A DNA stretch of 64,000 nt from Dysgonomonas sp. UBA5412 (GTDB lineage: Bacteria; Bacteroidota; Bacteroidia; Bacteroidales; Dysgonomonadaceae): positions 73,192 to 137,191 of the forward strand of contig DHNQ01000029.1 of assembly GCA_002409595.1 (NCBI GenBank). Direction: 5' to 3'. Position 1 is the first letter of the stretch. Every line of letters starts with the position of its first letter. The position numbers and the translations under genes were made by a program. The notes below the pieces were generated by a model that worked only from the letters and a program-made list of their open reading frames with translations, was not told where the DNA came from and did no database searches. Shown one piece after another: positions 46,111-53,767 of the stretch.

Positions 46111-47193
46111 TTAGCAGTCAAATTTATTTTGCAATGCATCTACAACTTCAGCCGGAGTAGGTACAATACCTCCCAAACGGCCATAGTGTTCAACTTTTAC
46201 CTTTCCATTCACAGCCAAACGTACGTCTTCGACCATTTGTCCGGCATTCATTTCTACGGTAAGGATACCTTTTATCTTAGATGAATATTTATCTATTGCT
46301 TTGGAAGGGAACGGCCATAGTGTAATAGGACGAATAAGACCTACTTTTATGCCTTGAGCCCGTGCAAGATCCATTGCTTTTTGACAGATACGTGCTGCTG
46401 AACCGAATGCAACTAGAATATAATCTGCATCTTCGCAATTTATCTCTTCTGATAAACAAACTTCTTTTTCTATTTTCTTATATTTAGCTTGCAACCTAAG
46501 ATTGTTTATTTCCATCTTATGCGAATCCAGTTCTAATGTAGTGATCACATTAGGTTTGCGATCGGCTGGTTTGCCTAATGTAGCCCAAGGGCATTGCTCT
46601 CTGATTTCGGTATCTGTTCTTCTGCGCTTAAAAGCAGGCAGTTTCACTTTTTCCATCATCTGACCGATAACGCCATCTGTCAGAATCATTACAGGGGTCT
46701 GATATTTGAAGGCAAGATCAAAGCCCATCACCACAAAATCGGACATTTCCTGCACAGAGTTGGGTGCCAATGTAAGGAGTTTGTAATCTCCATGCCCGCC
46801 TCCTTTTACTGCCTGAAAATAGTCTGCTTGCGAGGGTTGTATAGTTCCCAATCCGGGACCTCCACGCATTACGTTGACAAGCAAGCAGGGTAATTCTCCT
46901 GCAGCTATATATGATACTCCTTCCATCATCAGGCTCATACCGGGGCTCGACGATGATGTCATCACTGCTTTACCACAGCCTGCACCACCATACACCATAT
47001 TGATAGAGGCGGTTTCGCTTTCGGCTTGAAGGACTACCATTCCGGTTGTTCTCCAAGGAGCCTCAGCCATTAATGTTTCCAGTATTTCCGATTGGGGAGT
47101 TATGGGATATCCGAAGTAACCATCTGCACCATATCGTATAGCAGCATGAGCTATGGCTTCGTTACCTTTCAATAAAAATATTTCTTCTGACAT
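46111..47193 (-). CDS. korA: 2-oxoacid:ferredoxin oxidoreductase, alpha subunit
   Basis: A 360-residue subunit opening with LLKGNEAIAHAAIRYGADGYFGYPITPQSE, the usual start of this family, then VMTSSSSPGMSLMMEG and a transketolase C-terminal-like domain with VAFGSAARIC and RPITLWPFP. It contributes the second half of the TPP site. Databases often call this Bacteroidales form VorB (3-methyl-2-oxobutanoate), so the substrate name is uncertain; the subunit assignment is firm. Confidence 0.92.
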   Translation of the reverse strand: MSEEIFLLKGNEAIAHAAIRYGADGYFGYPITPQSEILETLMAEAPWRTTGMVVLQAESETASINMVYGGAGCGKAVMTSSSSPGMSLMMEGVSYIAAGELPCLLVNVMRGGPGLGTIQPSQADYFQAVKGGGHGDYKLLTLAPNSVQEMSDFVVMGFDLAFKYQTPVMILTDGVIGQMMEKVKLPAFKRRRTDTEIREQCPWATLGKPADRKPNVITTLELDSHKMEINNLRLQAKYKKIEKEVCLSEEINCEDADYILVAFGSAARICQKAMDLARAQGIKVGLIRPITLWPFPSKAIDKYSSKIKGILTVEMNAGQMVEDVRLAVNGKVKVEHYGRLGGIVPTPAEVVDALQNKFDC

Positions 47194-47263
47194 AAGCTTT
47201 TGATTGATAAAAAAACGAATTACTGATATTCTACATTTTTGCGTAGATTAGTAATTCGTCATA

Positions 47264-47494
47264 TTATTCGAACTTTTTCTTGTACACAGTAAGACATCCG
47301 TCGGGGCATACATACCCACAATTAGCACATCCTATACAAGCATCGGGGTTTTTCATATAAACATAGTGGTAGCCTTTTTGATTGACATTTCTAGGCTGAA
47401 GTTCCAAGACATCGCACGGACAAGAGACGACACAAAGGTCGCATCCTTTGCAACGCTCTTCGTTTACCACAACTATTCCTTTTATTTTGGCCAT
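47264..47494 (-). CDS. korD: 2-oxoacid:ferredoxin oxidoreductase, delta subunit (2x 4Fe-4S)
   Basis: A 76-residue ferredoxin-like protein with two clusters: CKGCDLCVVSCPCDVL and CIGCANCGYVCPDGCL. It is the first gene of the operon and is expected to pass electrons from the alpha/beta core to ferredoxin. A TACCTTTG box on the minus strand lies about 60 bases upstream. Confidence 0.93.
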   Translation of the reverse strand: MAKIKGIVVVNEERCKGCDLCVVSCPCDVLELQPRNVNQKGYHYVYMKNPDACIGCANCGYVCPDGCLTVYKKKFE

Positions 47495-47556
47495 TTCCTT
47501 ATAATAATTTTTTTAGCACTCTATTCGGTTGAAGTGACTATTGTCTGATCTTACTA

Positions 47557-47564
47557 CAAAGGTA
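47557..47564 (-). promoter_or_regulatory. -7 promoter box for the korDABC operon
   Basis: Minus-strand TACCTTTG matches TAnnTTTG; the implied leader is about 58 bases. Confidence 0.5.
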
Positions 47565-47697
47565 TATGTATTTATTTTGAAAACCCGTATTTTGATGAAC
47601 AAAGATGTTAAAATCATAATGTCTTTAAACATATTCATTGCCATTAGGTGTTCAGCTTAATATCTGATTACAAAACAATTGCATATACAACTTTTAC

Positions 47698-48171
47698 TTA
47701 AACCAGCTTTTCTAACTTAATATTAGCAACTTGTATCAGCTTCTCCGGATTTATTTGGATTTGCAGACCTCTACGTCCTGCACTTATATATATAAAATTG
47801 AAATCCAATGCTGATTCATCTATATAAGACGGATATACCTTTTTCATACCGATAGGTGAACATGCTCCTCGTATATATCCTGTAACATTCAACAAATCTT
47901 TCATTGGTATCATATCACATTTTTTATTTCCTGATATTTTGGCTGCATTTTTCAAATCCAATTCCTCATCTCCGGGTATGATGCAAACAAAGTAACCGGA
48001 CTTATCTCCTTTAAGAACGAGCGTCTTAAACAATTGATCCACCGGTTCGTTGAGCTGTCGAGCAACGTGAACCGCGCTAAGATCAGATTCATCTACCTCA
48101 TAAGGTATGAGTTTATATTCTACTTCTTCTTTGTCTAACAATCTTGCAGCATTTGTCTTATCTACTTTCAT
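47698..48171 (-). CDS. ybaK: YbaK-type Cys-tRNA(Pro) deacylase
   Basis: A 157-residue protein of the YbaK/EbsC branch of the ProX editing superfamily. Key segments are QLFKTLVLKGDKSGYFVCIIPGD, the Lys that binds the tRNA end in AAKISGNKKCDM, and GYIRGACSPIGMKK. It hydrolyses cysteine mischarged on tRNA-Pro. Single gene; the 235-base gap to pdxH on its upstream side is AT-rich and shows no clear promoter box or gene. Confidence 0.93.
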   Translation of the reverse strand: MKVDKTNAARLLDKEEVEYKLIPYEVDESDLSAVHVARQLNEPVDQLFKTLVLKGDKSGYFVCIIPGDEELDLKNAAKISGNKKCDMIPMKDLLNVTGYIRGACSPIGMKKVYPSYIDESALDFNFIYISAGRRGLQIQINPEKLIQVANIKLEKLV

Positions 48172-48406
48172 AGAAATTCGGCTTTACTTCTTTATATAGA
48201 ACAATTAAATAAACCCTTAGTTTATTTAATTATTGCCTTATGATTTACAATTAGTTGAAATATGAACTAAATAATTTAAATTCTGGAATAAATAAACGGT
48301 ATATAAACAACAAGAATATACTCTTGTTCAGATACTTATTCACATTATCAGTTATTAAAAACACAGAATAATAGAAACTGTTCATATTTCTTATTTTTCA
48401 CAATAT

Positions 48407-49045
48407 TTATGGAGCTAGACGTTCTATTTTCCAGCCATCATTCATCATTCTATATCGAATTCGATCATGCAGTCGGTTTTTACGTCCTTGCCAAAATTCA
48501 ATCAAATGAGGTTTTACGATGTACCCTCCCCAATTATCAGGACGGGTTATTTCTTTCCCTGCAAAACGTGTTTCGAAATCAAGGATCAGATGTTCCAGAT
48601 ATTCTCTATCGGGTATTACTTTACTTTGTGGTGAAGCCCATGCTCCAAGTTTACTTTTTGCAGGACGTACTTCAAAATAAGTATCGGACTCTTGTGGGGA
48701 TATTTTTTCTGCTCGACCTTCTATTCTCACCTGTCTTTCTAATTCATGCCATGCAAAATTAAGCGCGCAGTAATTATTCACGTTCAATTGCTCTGCTTTT
48801 AAACTTTCGTAATTCGTAAAAAAAACAAATCCATCGGGCTTAATTTGCTTCAACAACACAATACGTGAAGATGGCTTTCCATCGGGAGTGGCAGTAGCCA
48901 AATTCATTGCATTCGGTTCTAAAGCTTCGGCAGCAAGAGCTTCATGAAACCATAATTCAAACATCTGCATAGGGTCTGCAACAGCATCGGCTTCATCTAG
49001 CGTTTTCAAAGAAAAATCTCTCCGTATATTAAATAAATCAGTCAT
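48407..49045 (-). CDS. pdxH: Pyridoxamine 5'-phosphate oxidase
   Basis: A 212-residue FMN enzyme that oxidises pyridoxamine or pyridoxine phosphate to PLP. It has the FMN-binding SSRIVLLKQIKPDGFVFFTNY, the RQVRIEGRAEKI strand, SKLGAWASPQS and the C-terminal family signature LIEFWQGRKNRLHDRIRY ending ERLAP. Several PLP enzymes in the window (SerC, DapL) depend on its product. A TATATTTG box is 23 bases upstream. Confidence 0.96.
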   Translation of the reverse strand: MTDLFNIRRDFSLKTLDEADAVADPMQMFELWFHEALAAEALEPNAMNLATATPDGKPSSRIVLLKQIKPDGFVFFTNYESLKAEQLNVNNYCALNFAWHELERQVRIEGRAEKISPQESDTYFEVRPAKSKLGAWASPQSKVIPDREYLEHLILDFETRFAGKEITRPDNWGGYIVKPHLIEFWQGRKNRLHDRIRYRMMNDGWKIERLAP

Positions 49046-49067
49046 ACTTTTGGTCGTATTAAAGGAT

Positions 49068-49075
49068 CAAATATA
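49068..49075 (-). promoter_or_regulatory. -7 promoter box for pdxH
   Basis: Minus-strand TATATTTG, an exact TAnnTTTG match. Confidence 0.55.
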
Positions 49076-49110
49076 TAAATATTTATGTTTCATAGCGAGT
49101 GAAATATCAT

Positions 49111-49145
49111 AAAAAAATCCCCATTGACATCACGTCTACGGGGAT
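49111..49145 (-). terminator. Terminator of the flavodoxin-DUF2023 pair
   Basis: ATCCCC (49117-49122) pairs with GGGGAT (49140-49145); the minus strand then runs into seven T. An inner GAC/GTC pair can extend the stem. Confidence 0.75.
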
Positions 49146-49180
49146 CCTAAGATCAACTAAAAAAACTATCAATAGAAAAG

Positions 49181-49537
49181 TTATGCTAAACAAAGTATGT
49201 TCTTGTCCTTTTCTTTCTGTTTCTTGCAATACCGAGTACATTGTTCACTTATACTATAACCTAACAATATACCGAGTATAAAATCTTCTTCAGGTGTCAG
49301 TAGGTTGAGAGGTTTATCATTACATATCCGATTTACCACAACCAAACATTCTTCTTTCCCAAAGAATATATTTAAATTTCCATTTTTCAATCGTTGAAGT
49401 TTATAACTGATTGCATTTTTTTCCAATTTCCAAATCGCCTTCTTTTCGGCATCCGCCGGCAATGTATAAAGAACCAAATCTCGGACTCCTTTCTTATATT
49501 CATAAATCAAGTGATGGAAAACACGCATATCTGTCAT
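49181..49537 (-). CDS. DUF2023 family protein
   Basis: A 118-residue protein starting MTDMRVFHHLIYEYKKGVRDLVLYTL, which fits my memory of DUF2023, a small family found next to flavodoxin in Bacteroidales and Helicobacter. The C-terminal part is Cys-containing and basic (CTRYCKKQKEKDK). It starts 6 bases after the flavodoxin gene, strongly implying a shared role, perhaps as a flavodoxin partner or regulator. Biochemical function unknown. Confidence 0.75.
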   Translation of the reverse strand: MTDMRVFHHLIYEYKKGVRDLVLYTLPADAEKKAIWKLEKNAISYKLQRLKNGNLNIFFGKEECLVVVNRICNDKPLNLLTPEEDFILGILLGYSISEQCTRYCKKQKEKDKNILCLA

Positions 49538-49543
49538 ATCACT

Positions 49544-50044
49544 TTAAATTTCTTTCTTCAGTTCCTGTACCCAATTAGAAATACGTTGACTAGTTTGATC
49601 CGATTCATTATCGTTATCGATAGCCAATCCTACAAACTGCCCATCGACTACTGCTTCCGAATCATCATAAGTATATCCTTCTGTACTTACTTTGCCGATA
49701 AGGGTGCATCCTTTAGATTTAACTACTTCGTAGACCTTACCCATAGCATCGCAAAAAGTATCGCTATATGATGAAGAATCTCCACATCCGAATAGTGCAA
49801 CTTTCTTTCCACTAAGATCAGCCTTCTTTACTTTATCAATGTAATCTTCCCAATCGTCTTGCAGATCACCTAATCCTAAAGTTGACGTACCAAACAAAAT
49901 AACATCATAGTCCGAGTAACTAGTATCTGCTTTTGACACATCGTGTAAGTCTGAGTTGGCAACACCTAATTCTTTAGCAATTTCTTCTGCTACCTCTTGA
50001 GTATTTCCTGTAGTAGAACCGTAATATATTCCTATTTTCGACAT
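49544..50044 (-). CDS. fldA: Flavodoxin
   Basis: A 166-residue long-chain flavodoxin. The FMN phosphate loop is GSTTGNTQEV at residues 9-18; GTSTLGLGDLQDDW carries the first flavin-stacking position, and FGCGDSSSYSDTFCDAMG the second. It carries low-potential electrons, probably replacing ferredoxin when iron is scarce, and could serve the ferredoxin-linked oxidoreductase nearby. Its -7 box (TTTCTTTG, 50087-50094) is one base off consensus. Confidence 0.95.
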   Translation of the reverse strand: MSKIGIYYGSTTGNTQEVAEEIAKELGVANSDLHDVSKADTSYSDYDVILFGTSTLGLGDLQDDWEDYIDKVKKADLSGKKVALFGCGDSSSYSDTFCDAMGKVYEVVKSKGCTLIGKVSTEGYTYDDSEAVVDGQFVGLAIDNDNESDQTSQRISNWVQELKKEI

Positions 50045-50086
50045 TTGTAAATAAATTTAGAATTATCTAATATATTTTGTACAGTG

Positions 50087-50094
50087 CAAAGAAA
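50087..50094 (-). promoter_or_regulatory. Imperfect -7 box for fldA
   Basis: Minus-strand TTTCTTTG, one mismatch from TAnnTTTG, about 43 bases before the fldA ATG. Confidence 0.35.
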
Positions 50095-50204
50095 CACTAT
50101 AATACGAGAAGGGGCAATACCAAAAAATAATGATATTTATTGCTGTTTCTCATTATTAATAAGTATTCGCAATAGATAAATAGAACAATGGCAACCTTTT
50201 AGAA

Positions 50205-50240
50205 AAAAAAGAAGCAACCTGAATTATCAGATTGCTTCTT
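50205..50240 (-). terminator. Terminator of rplU-rpmA
   Basis: On the minus strand AAGAAGCAA and CTGA pair with TCAG and TTGCTTCTT (one mismatch), followed by eight T, about 20 bases after rpmA. Confidence 0.9.
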
Positions 50241-50261
50241 ATATGCTTGTTTGGTAATCTA

Positions 50262-50525
50262 TTAAGCTTCTGCTACTGGTAGTACAGAAACGTAAGATCT
50301 GTCATTTCTTTTCTTACGAAATACTACTGTACCATCTACAAGTGCAAATAATGTATGATCTTTACCGATACCTACATTTTCGCCCGGATGATGAGTTGTA
50401 CCTCTTTGACGAACTATAATATTTCCGGCTTTAACGATTTCTCCACCGAATGCCTTAACGCCTAATCGTTTACTTTCCGATTCACGGCCGTTTTTGGAAC
50501 TACCTACACCTTTCTTGTGTGCCAT
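50262..50525 (-). CDS. rpmA: Ribosomal protein L27
   Basis: An 87-residue L27 with MAHKKGVGSSKNGRESESKRLG, GNIIVRQRGTTHHPGENVG and the closing DGTVVFRKK. The N-terminus is of the ordinary, non-cleaved kind. Located 19 bases after rplU, the standard pair. Confidence 0.97.
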   Translation of the reverse strand: MAHKKGVGSSKNGRESESKRLGVKAFGGEIVKAGNIIVRQRGTTHHPGENVGIGKDHTLFALVDGTVVFRKKRNDRSYVSVLPVAEA

Positions 50526-50544
50526 TTTCTTCTATTTTTACTGA

Positions 50545-50856
50545 TTAAGCAATAATTTCTTTAACTACAACTTCTGAAAATTGTTGACGATGACCGTTCA
50601 ATTTGCGGTATCCTTTTCTTCTTTTCTTATGAAAAACAAGAACTTTATCTCCTTTTGCTTGAGAGATAACTTCTACAACAACTTTTGCGCCTTCTACTGT
50701 AGGAGCACCTACGGTAACAGCACCATCTTTGTCTACCAACAATACTTTTTCGAACTCTACTTGAGAGCCATTTTCAGCATTAATTCTATGAACAAACAAC
50801 TTTTGGTCTTTTTCTACCTTCATTTGTTGTCCTTGAATATCTACAATTACGTACAT
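50545..50856 (-). CDS. rplU: Ribosomal protein L21
   Basis: A 103-residue L21 starting MYVIVDIQGQQMKVEKDQKL and ending with the basic VFHKKRRKGYRKLNGHRQQF segment that binds 23S rRNA. First gene of the rplU-rpmA operon, preceded by a leader of about 75 bases. Confidence 0.97.
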   Translation of the reverse strand: MYVIVDIQGQQMKVEKDQKLFVHRINAENGSQVEFEKVLLVDKDGAVTVGAPTVEGAKVVVEVISQAKGDKVLVFHKKRRKGYRKLNGHRQQFSEVVVKEIIA

Positions 50857-50944
50857 CTGTTTTTTTATTTACAGGTTATGTGCCTGAGGCGAACCCATTT
50901 AGAAGGTTTCTTGTTAGCCTATTAGCAATCGGGTGGCAAAGATA
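50857..50944 (-). promoter_or_regulatory. Promoter and leader of rplU-rpmA
   Basis: A perfect minus-strand TATCTTTG box (50937-50944) is followed by a leader that is much richer in G and C than the surrounding intergenic DNA (CCACCCGATTGCTAATAGG, later GGGTTCGCCTCAGG). It may fold as an autoregulatory ribosomal-protein site, but I could not settle on one structure. Confidence 0.45.
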
Positions 50945-50983
50945 AAAAATGTTATGCAATATTTCAAACTTTTCTCAAACAGA

Positions 50984-51493
50984 TTATCGCATTTCACGCA
51001 TTTTTAAGATTCCAACAGTACCGTCACGCACTGTATTAGGATCTCCTCCCATTTCTGAAACAAGGACATCCAACTCTTTTTTTGTTACCTTCGTATAGGT
51101 TATCAGAGACTTATGCCCCAACAAGTAACCCTGACGCATGTCTGCAATATTTTCATCTTCAATAAAAATAGAATCGGGAGTAATACTATATACACCAATT
51201 CTTTTACGTTTCGAGATTCCTGTTTCGTCATCCACCGCAATAGTCTGTATACTCCCTAAACTAGGATCGTTGGCATTGACTTCAAAAATTCGTTTTACTA
51301 TATAATCTTTAGAATCTTCTAAAAACAAATCATTTACATTTTTATCCAACGAAGAATCGTTCGTTGACAAAAGGCGCTCTACTGTGATCCATTCTCCACC
51401 AACAGTAACAGGCTTATCCTCATTACTATCACAAGACGTATTTAGACCAATGAGTATAAAAAGGGCAGATAAAAAAATGATATTTTTATTCAT
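50984..51493 (-). CDS. Hypothetical lipoprotein
   Basis: A 169-residue protein with a lipoprotein signal (hydrophobic IFLSALFILIGL, lipobox NTSC). The mature part is acidic and likely beta-rich, with no motif I know. Its own perfect -7 box lies 38 bases upstream (51531-51538). It lies alone between the L21 promoter and asnB. Confidence 0.75.
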   Translation of the reverse strand: MNKNIIFLSALFILIGLNTSCDSNEDKPVTVGGEWITVERLLSTNDSSLDKNVNDLFLEDSKDYIVKRIFEVNANDPSLGSIQTIAVDDETGISKRKRIGVYSITPDSIFIEDENIADMRQGYLLGHKSLITYTKVTKKELDVLVSEMGGDPNTVRDGTVGILKMREMR

Positions 51494-51530
51494 GATAAGT
51501 ATTCAAATCTTTGTTTTGCAATGTTTCTGC

Positions 51531-51538
51531 AAAGATAC
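51531..51538 (-). promoter_or_regulatory. -7 promoter box for the 50984 lipoprotein gene
   Basis: Minus-strand TATCTTTG, exact TAnnTTTG. Confidence 0.55.
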
Positions 51539-51589
51539 ATATATATTTTTTATATGAATACAATAATTCTTAAATAGAAAAAAGAGCAG

Positions 51590-51690
51590 ATAAAACACAC
51601 AACACAGAAAAACATCAATAAAACAACACAAAAAGACAACACAAACAATATAAAGCAATCAAAAAAACATATAAAACACATTTTATACAT
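51590..51690 (+). repeat. A/C-only tract with three ACAACACA repeats upstream of asnB
   Basis: For about 100 bases the plus strand is almost purely A and C, with very few G or T. ACAACACA occurs at 51599, 51623 and 51636. The tract ends just before the asnB promoter. Confidence 0.5.
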
Positions 51691-51700
51691 AAAAATGTCA

Positions 51701-51708
51701 TATATTTG
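51701..51708 (+). promoter_or_regulatory. -7 promoter box for asnB
   Basis: TATATTTG, exact TAnnTTTG, 44 bases before the asnB ATG. Confidence 0.55.
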
Positions 51709-51752
51709 CACATTACATAACAATCAAGATTAATGAATAAAAAATAATAAAT

Positions 51753-53423
51753 ATGTGTGGATTCGTTGGAGTATTCGATTTGACTCAAAACCTCGACATA
51801 TTACGAGGACAGATATTACGCATGGCAAAGAAAATACGCCACAGAGGACCGGACTGGTCGGGCTTATACTGTGGAAACAAGGCAATCCTTGCCCATGAAA
51901 GGCTTTCCATCGTAGGTATAGATTCAGGCAAACAACCATTATATAGTAAAGACAAGAAATTGGTATTGGCTGTAAATGGTGAAATATACAACCATAAAGA
52001 GATAAGAAACAGATATCCCGATTACGAGTTTCTCACAAACTCAGACTGCGAAGTGATATTAGCTTTATATAAAGACAAGGGAGAAAATTTATTTGAAGAC
52101 CTAAATGGAATATTTGCTTTCGCATTATATGATATAGAAAACGATGTTATACTCATAGGACGTGACCACATGGGTATCATACCATTATATATGGGTTATG
52201 ACGACCACAACCAATTTTATGTAGCCAGCGAACTAAAAGCCCTTGAAGGAATATGCCCTAACATTCAGGAATTTCTGCCCGGACATTACATTTTCAGCAA
52301 AGACGGCTTTGAAATAAAAAAATGGTACAAACGAGATTGGACGGATTATGAAAATGTAAAAGATAATACATCAAACATTGAGGATTTAAAAACTGCACTC
52401 GAAAACGCTGTGCACCGCCAATTAATGTCAGACGTCCCCTATGGGGTATTACTATCCGGAGGCTTAGATTCCTCCATCATATCAGCCATAGCAAAGCATT
52501 ATGCCGCACGTCGCATAGAAGACGACAATAAAACTGAAGCTTGGTGGCCGCAACTTCACTCATTTGCCGTAGGGCTAAAAGATTCACCCGATTTAATAGC
52601 TGCCCGTAAGGTTGCTGATTATATAGGTACAATTCATCACGAAATACATTTCACCGTAGAGGAAGCACTAGATGCTCTCAGCGATGTGATCTATCATATA
52701 GAAACATACGATGTGACAACCGTAAGAGCATCAACCCCCATGTATCTACTAGCTCGCTACATTAAATCAATGGGTGTAAAAATGGTATTATCGGGAGAAG
52801 GATCAGACGAATTGTTCGGAGGTTATCTCTATTTCCACAAAGCACCCGATGCCAAGGCTCTGCATGAAGAAACCGTAAGAAAACTAGACAGACTCCACCT
52901 ATACGACTGTTTACGGGCAAATAAATCTCTGGCAGCTTGGGGCGTTGAAGGGCGAGTTCCTTTTCTCGACAAAGAATTTATAGATGTTGCCATGACTCTA
53001 AACCCTCAAGATAAGATGTGTGGAAATGGCAAAATAGAAAAACACATATTACGGCAGGCTTTCGAAAACTACTTACCCAAAGAAGTGGTGTGGCGACAAA
53101 AAGAGCAATTTTCGGACGGAGTTGGTTATAACTGGATAGACAGTCTACGAGAAGAAGCTCAGAAAAGAGTAACGGACAGACAAATGCAGCACGCAGCAGA
53201 ACGATTTCCGATCAACCCTCCGATGTCGAAAGAAGAATATTGGTATCGTACTATGTTTGAAGAACATTTTCCTTCGGCATCAGCAGCACACACTGTACCA
53301 TCTGTGCCCTCAATAGCATGTAGCACAGCAACAGCATTAGAATGGGATGCTTCATTCAAAAACAGAGTCGACCCATCAGGACGGGCAATAAAAACTGTGC
53401 ATGCAGAAGCTTATGAAAAATAA
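51753..53423 (+). CDS. asnB: Asparagine synthase B (glutamine-hydrolysing)
   Basis: A 556-residue enzyme. The mature N-terminus begins with the nucleophile Cys2 (MCGFVGVFD), followed by RHRGPDWSG and NGEIYNH of the glutaminase domain. The synthetase domain has the PP-motif VLLSGGLDSSIISA near 229 and LSGEGSDELFGGYLYF, where aspartyl-AMP forms. It makes asparagine from aspartate, glutamine and ATP. Length and order are those of E. coli AsnB. Confidence 0.96.
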   Translation: MCGFVGVFDLTQNLDILRGQILRMAKKIRHRGPDWSGLYCGNKAILAHERLSIVGIDSGKQPLYSKDKKLVLAVNGEIYNHKEIRNRYPDYEFLTNSDCEVILALYKDKGENLFEDLNGIFAFALYDIENDVILIGRDHMGIIPLYMGYDDHNQFYVASELKALEGICPNIQEFLPGHYIFSKDGFEIKKWYKRDWTDYENVKDNTSNIEDLKTALENAVHRQLMSDVPYGVLLSGGLDSSIISAIAKHYAARRIEDDNKTEAWWPQLHSFAVGLKDSPDLIAARKVADYIGTIHHEIHFTVEEALDALSDVIYHIETYDVTTVRASTPMYLLARYIKSMGVKMVLSGEGSDELFGGYLYFHKAPDAKALHEETVRKLDRLHLYDCLRANKSLAAWGVEGRVPFLDKEFIDVAMTLNPQDKMCGNGKIEKHILRQAFENYLPKEVVWRQKEQFSDGVGYNWIDSLREEAQKRVTDRQMQHAAERFPINPPMSKEEYWYRTMFEEHFPSASAAHTVPSVPSIACSTATALEWDASFKNRVDPSGRAIKTVHAEAYEK

Positions 53424-53432
53424 TATAATGAT

Positions 53433-53467
53433 ATAGGGGGATTTCTTATCTCCCTATTATTTTTTTA
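53433..53467 (+). terminator. Terminator after asnB
   Basis: ATAGGGGGA (53433-53441) pairs with TCTCCCTAT (53449-53457) with one G-T pair, then a T-run. Confidence 0.8.
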
Positions 53468-53554
53468 ACAAAAAACAAAAGAGACAGAATTATTTGATAA
53501 AATATTGCATAAAAAAAGATTGTTTTATTAACCTTTTGCTTGACAAATAACCTT

Positions 53555-53609
53555 TTGAGGTATAATATTGTAGAATATATCTCTTAAAACGAATCACTAT
53601 ATACCTCAA
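53555..53609 (+). promoter_or_regulatory. Inverted repeat ahead of the small ORF and dapF
   Basis: Perfect 10-base arms TTGAGGTATA/TATACCTCAA with a 35-base spacer. The right arm ends on the first base of the small ORF's ATG (53609), so it could act as a regulator site or as an mRNA stem that hides the start. Confidence 0.45.
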
Positions 53610-53767
53610 TGATTACTTTTACAGAACTAAACAATCAAAATGATTATTTAATTAAACTAAAAAGAAAATATGTTAGTTTTTTCTTGGAAAACAGAATAAT
53701 TTGTACGAAATTTGCAATATCTAATCAGATAGAAGTAGAAATAACAAAAAAGAAGATTTTCAAATGA
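53609..53767 (+). CDS. Small ORF (52 codons) overlapping dapF
   Basis: ATG at 53609 opens a frame of 52 residues (MITFTELNNQNDYLIKL..., Lys- and Ile-rich, no signal peptide) that ends at TGA 53765-53767, overlapping the dapF ATG as ATGA. Such overlaps are typical of translationally coupled genes. The composition is AT-rich and I recognise no domain, so it may be a real small protein, a coupling leader, or chance. Confidence 0.35.
   Translation: MITFTELNNQNDYLIKLKRKYVSFFLENRIICTKFAISNQIEVEITKKKIFK

Larger units (their letters stand above)
53424..53763 (+). other. Intergenic region asnB-dapF with inverted repeat and small ORF
   Basis: This 340-base gap begins with the asnB terminator. It then holds the pair TTGAGGTATA (53555-53564) and TATACCTCAA (53600-53609), 35 bases apart, and a 52-codon ORF that reaches dapF. 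TAATATTG at 53563-53570, inside the inverted repeat, is a one-mismatch -7 box candidate. The rest shows nothing. Confidence 0.5.
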
